A stretch of DNA of 26,877 nucleotides from NCBI RefSeq assembly GCF_028435365.1, contig NZ_JAGTJJ010000099.1:1-26877 (forward strand), read 5' to 3'. The DNA comes from Polyangium jinanense (GTDB taxonomy: Bacteria; Myxococcota; Polyangia; Polyangiales; Polyangiaceae). The position numbers and the translations under genes were made by a program. The notes beneath the pieces were generated by a model that worked only from the letters and a program-made list of their open reading frames with translations, searched no databases and had not been told where the DNA came from. Positions within the stretch are counted from its first letter, which is position 1, and every line of letters starts with the position of its first letter. Of the stretch, positions 22,068 to 26,877 are shown piece by piece.

Positions 22068-23597
22068 TCAGGCCCGCTGCGCGGCGGGGGCAGCGGGGGC
22101 AAACCCTTTGCGCCCGAACTTGTCCCAGCCCTTCTTCCCCTTCAAGAAATCGTAGAGCCCCCGGAGCTGCCAGAACACGAGATACTGGCGATATCCGAGG
22201 TTCGACAAGAACCCCACGAGCACCAGCACCACCGCGTCCCAGGCCCGCGGATACGGCACGAGCGACGCCGCGCCGGAAAGCCCCCGCCCGGGCCGTGCGG
22301 AAAACGTGCACAGCATGACCGACAGCGTCGACAGGCAAAAATTCATGGCCATCGCGAGCCCCAGGAATGCGAGCAATGCCGTTCCGGAGAGCGCGCCGAA
22401 GATCGTCGTCAAGATGAGCAGCAGGTATCCGACGCACTCGGTTGGCGGCGCGAGGGCCTCGAACACGAGCTGATACGGCATTGCGAAGAGGCCGATCTGC
22501 CGGAACTGCGGGCGGAACAGCATCGCCCGGTGATAACTCATGACCTCCCAGAGCCCTCGGTACCACCTTGCTCGTTGCTTTCCGAGGTCCCGATAATTCT
22601 CGGGCGCCTCCGTCCACGTGACCGCGAAGGGCAAACAGACAATTCTCCCCGGCCTGCCCTTGTCGAGCAGATACCGGTGGAGCCGCACCACGATTTCCAT
22701 GTCCTCGCAAACCGTGTGCGCCCCTTCCGTGCAGTATTCGATGCAGATCCTGGAGCGAACGTGGCGCGTGAGAAAGCCACCGACCTCGAAGAGCACGTCG
22801 CGCCGGATCAGCGCGAAAACCCCGGAAAGGATGAGCACCGCGTTGTCCTCGGACAGCGCCGTCCGCCCCTTCGCGAAGGACCGCATGTATTCCACGATTT
22901 GCAACTTTCCAATGAGGCTCGTGGGCAGCGCGAGCTCCTTCACCTCGCCATCGCGGATGATCGATCCATTCGAGAGCCCGACCTGCACGCCGACGGCGAC
23001 GGTATCGTCCGGCGACTCCATCACCTTGCGCACGGCGAGCAGGAGCGCGTCCGGGACGAGCAGGCTATCGGCGTCCATGCTGGTCACGAATTCGCCCGCG
23101 GCAACGCTCGTGCTCGCATTCAGGGCGTCCGCCTTGCCGCCGTTCTCCTTGTCGATGAGGACCATACGCTTGACGTTCTCGGGCAGGCCCGTCCGGCACT
23201 CCCACATCCCACGCACCTCGGCCGTATCGAGCCCGCTCGCCCGCTCGAGCACGGCCGGAACGAACGGGAACGCGGAGAGCAAAACCTCGACCGTCCGGTC
23301 CTTCGATCCGTCGTTGCAGATCACGATCTCGTAGGCCGGATAGCGCAGGCGGAGCTGCGACTTGAGGCTCTCGACAATCGTGACCTCCTCGTTGTAGGCG
23401 GGCACGAGAAGCGATACGACGGGCAAGAAAGCGTCGCGCTCGGAGAGCGCCGCGGGCCGGACGAGCTCGGCCGTGAGCTCCCGTTGAATCCTTCGATAAC
23501 TGACCAGAACGAACCGCAGGTTGAGCAGGAAAAACACGGTTACGTACCCGACGATCACCAGATCGAGGATACGCAGGAGCCAGACGAGCGCGCCCAA
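22068..23597 (-). CDS. processive-type family 2 glycosyltransferase
   Basis: The 509-residue inner-membrane protein has an N-terminal helix (about 5-33), a cytoplasmic GT-A domain and several C-terminal membrane helices (about 375-480). Catalytic landmarks are VPAYNE (65-70), NDGSKD (95-100), the metal-binding DAD (175-177), the ED pair (298-299) and QRARW (341-345). The Q-x-x-RW motif is the hallmark of processive synthases such as cellulose, hyaluronan and poly-GlcNAc synthases, so it probably makes a beta-linked polysaccharide from a UDP-sugar. No PilZ domain is present. TTG 23597 is chosen because GGAGGG lies 7 nt upstream and the membrane helix follows directly; no ATG fits. The HEAT gene follows 31 nt later; uvrA is divergent. 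Confidence 0.9.
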   Translation of the reverse strand: MGALVWLLRILDLVIVGYVTVFFLLNLRFVLVSYRRIQRELTAELVRPAALSERDAFLPVVSLLVPAYNEEVTIVESLKSQLRLRYPAYEIVICNDGSKDRTVEVLLSAFPFVPAVLERASGLDTAEVRGMWECRTGLPENVKRMVLIDKENGGKADALNASTSVAAGEFVTSMDADSLLVPDALLLAVRKVMESPDDTVAVGVQVGLSNGSIIRDGEVKELALPTSLIGKLQIVEYMRSFAKGRTALSEDNAVLILSGVFALIRRDVLFEVGGFLTRHVRSRICIEYCTEGAHTVCEDMEIVVRLHRYLLDKGRPGRIVCLPFAVTWTEAPENYRDLGKQRARWYRGLWEVMSYHRAMLFRPQFRQIGLFAMPYQLVFEALAPPTECVGYLLLILTTIFGALSGTALLAFLGLAMAMNFCLSTLSVMLCTFSARPGRGLSGAASLVPYPRAWDAVVLVLVGFLSNLGYRQYLVFWQLRGLYDFLKGKKGWDKFGRKGFAPAAPAAQRA

Positions 23598-23691
23598 TGC
23601 AACACCCTCCGTTTGGCGCTCCAGAGCCCCTCGGCCAGGAAGCACCGCGCTTCCTGGTCCCCAAAGTCTCCGGGGTGGTCACGAAAACACC

Positions 23692-23723
23692 ATTCTACCG
23701 TGTTTCTCGTAACGCGGTATACA
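23692..23723. promoter_or_regulatory. divergent -10 candidates for glycosyltransferase and uvrA
   Basis: On the minus strand TAGAAT (23697-23692) matches the -10 consensus at five of six positions and would give the glycosyltransferase a leader of roughly 90 nt. On the plus strand TATACA (23718-23723) is a plausible -10 for uvrA, about 107 nt before its ATG. Neither has a convincing -35, and I recognised no LexA box. Confidence 0.3.
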
Positions 23724-23830
23724 CGAACGCACATTCGAATGGGAACGGACATGGCGTTTCGGGAAGACACGGACGGACGAACGTGCTATGGGCAACGCGC
23801 GCGCGATCCACCGAGGACAAACCACCGCCC

Positions 23831-26746
<2,916 letters not shown>

Positions 26747-26755
26747 GTGGGTGCT

Positions 26756-26872
26756 CCACGGCGTTGCGCCGGGGCGCTGCCCCGGGCCCCGCGGGGGCTG
26801 TTCGCCCCTCGACCCGAACCAGGGCAAGCCCTGGACCTTTTGTGGAAGAACTGCGCTTCGCGCAGTTCTTCC
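26756..26872 (+). repeat. multi-hairpin 3' repeat module, copy 4
   Basis: It starts 9 nt after the uvrA stop. Leader CCACGGCGTTGCG (26756-26768) is followed by H1 (26769-26785), with arms CCGGGGC/GCCCCGG. H2 (26791-26811) has a degraded stem with core GGGGC/GCCCC. H3 (26819-26834) has arms CCAGGGC/GCCCTGG. H4 (26844-26872) has perfect 13-nt arms GGAAGAACTGCGC/GCGCAGTTCTTCC and a TTC loop. The H2-H3 spacer ACCCGAA is identical to that of copy 2. H4 is unique to this copy. Only five bases follow it in the window, so whether a T-run or another gene comes next is unknown. Confidence 0.85.
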
Positions 26873-26877
26873 AACCG

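Overview
The window is very GC-rich, with nearly all third codon positions G or C. It carries several hallmarks of large-genome myxobacteria (Polyangiales, of the Sorangium/Polyangium type): tandem Hanks-type Ser/Thr kinases, a kinase with a secreted C-terminal region, Gly/Ser-linker lipoproteins, TPR-plus-barrel outer-membrane proteins, an AT-hook protein and hairpin-rich intergenic repeats. No rRNA, tRNA, CRISPR array, insertion sequence or phage gene was seen. The taxonomic placement is inferred from gene content.

Layout, left to right. 1-112: a multi-hairpin intergenic repeat. 125-679 (-): an AT-hook/coiled-coil protein. 813-1964 (-) and 2068-3285 (+): two divergent citrate synthase paralogues, the second fused to an N-terminal MerR-like helix-turn-helix; perfect TTGATCAA-centred palindromes lie between them. 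3280-7042 (-): a probable operon kup - D-2-hydroxyacid dehydrogenase - alpha/beta hydrolase. 7163-7549 (+): fluoride channel crcB/fluC. 7635-9465 (+): a SIR2-like domain protein followed by a truncated AAA protein with a degenerate Walker A. 9518-12940 (+): two Ser/Thr kinases. 13109-14563 (+): a TPR outer-membrane protein, followed by a second hairpin repeat. 14786-16630 (+): a YaiO-like TPR/beta-barrel lipoprotein and a small Cys-rich lipoprotein. 16627-16933: a STAS-domain remnant and a third hairpin cluster. 16943-19783 (-): a secreted beta-propeller/di-haem cytochrome. 20093-23597 (-): a HEAT-repeat membrane protein and a processive-type family 2 glycosyltransferase. 23831-26746 (+): uvrA, followed by a fourth hairpin repeat that runs to the window end.

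Two items stand out. First, three copies of a modular element (short conserved leader, then three conserved GC hairpins, then a fourth hairpin whose arms differ completely from copy to copy) sit 9-12 nt behind a stop codon, each in the same orientation as the gene it follows. A related hairpin cluster lies between two converging genes. Second, an inner-membrane polysaccharide synthase, a membrane-anchored HEAT protein and, in a separate transcription unit nearby, a TPR/outer-membrane barrel together have the parts expected of an uncharacterised polysaccharide synthesis and export apparatus. The SIR2-like/AAA pair is a weaker candidate for an NAD-linked stress or defence function.
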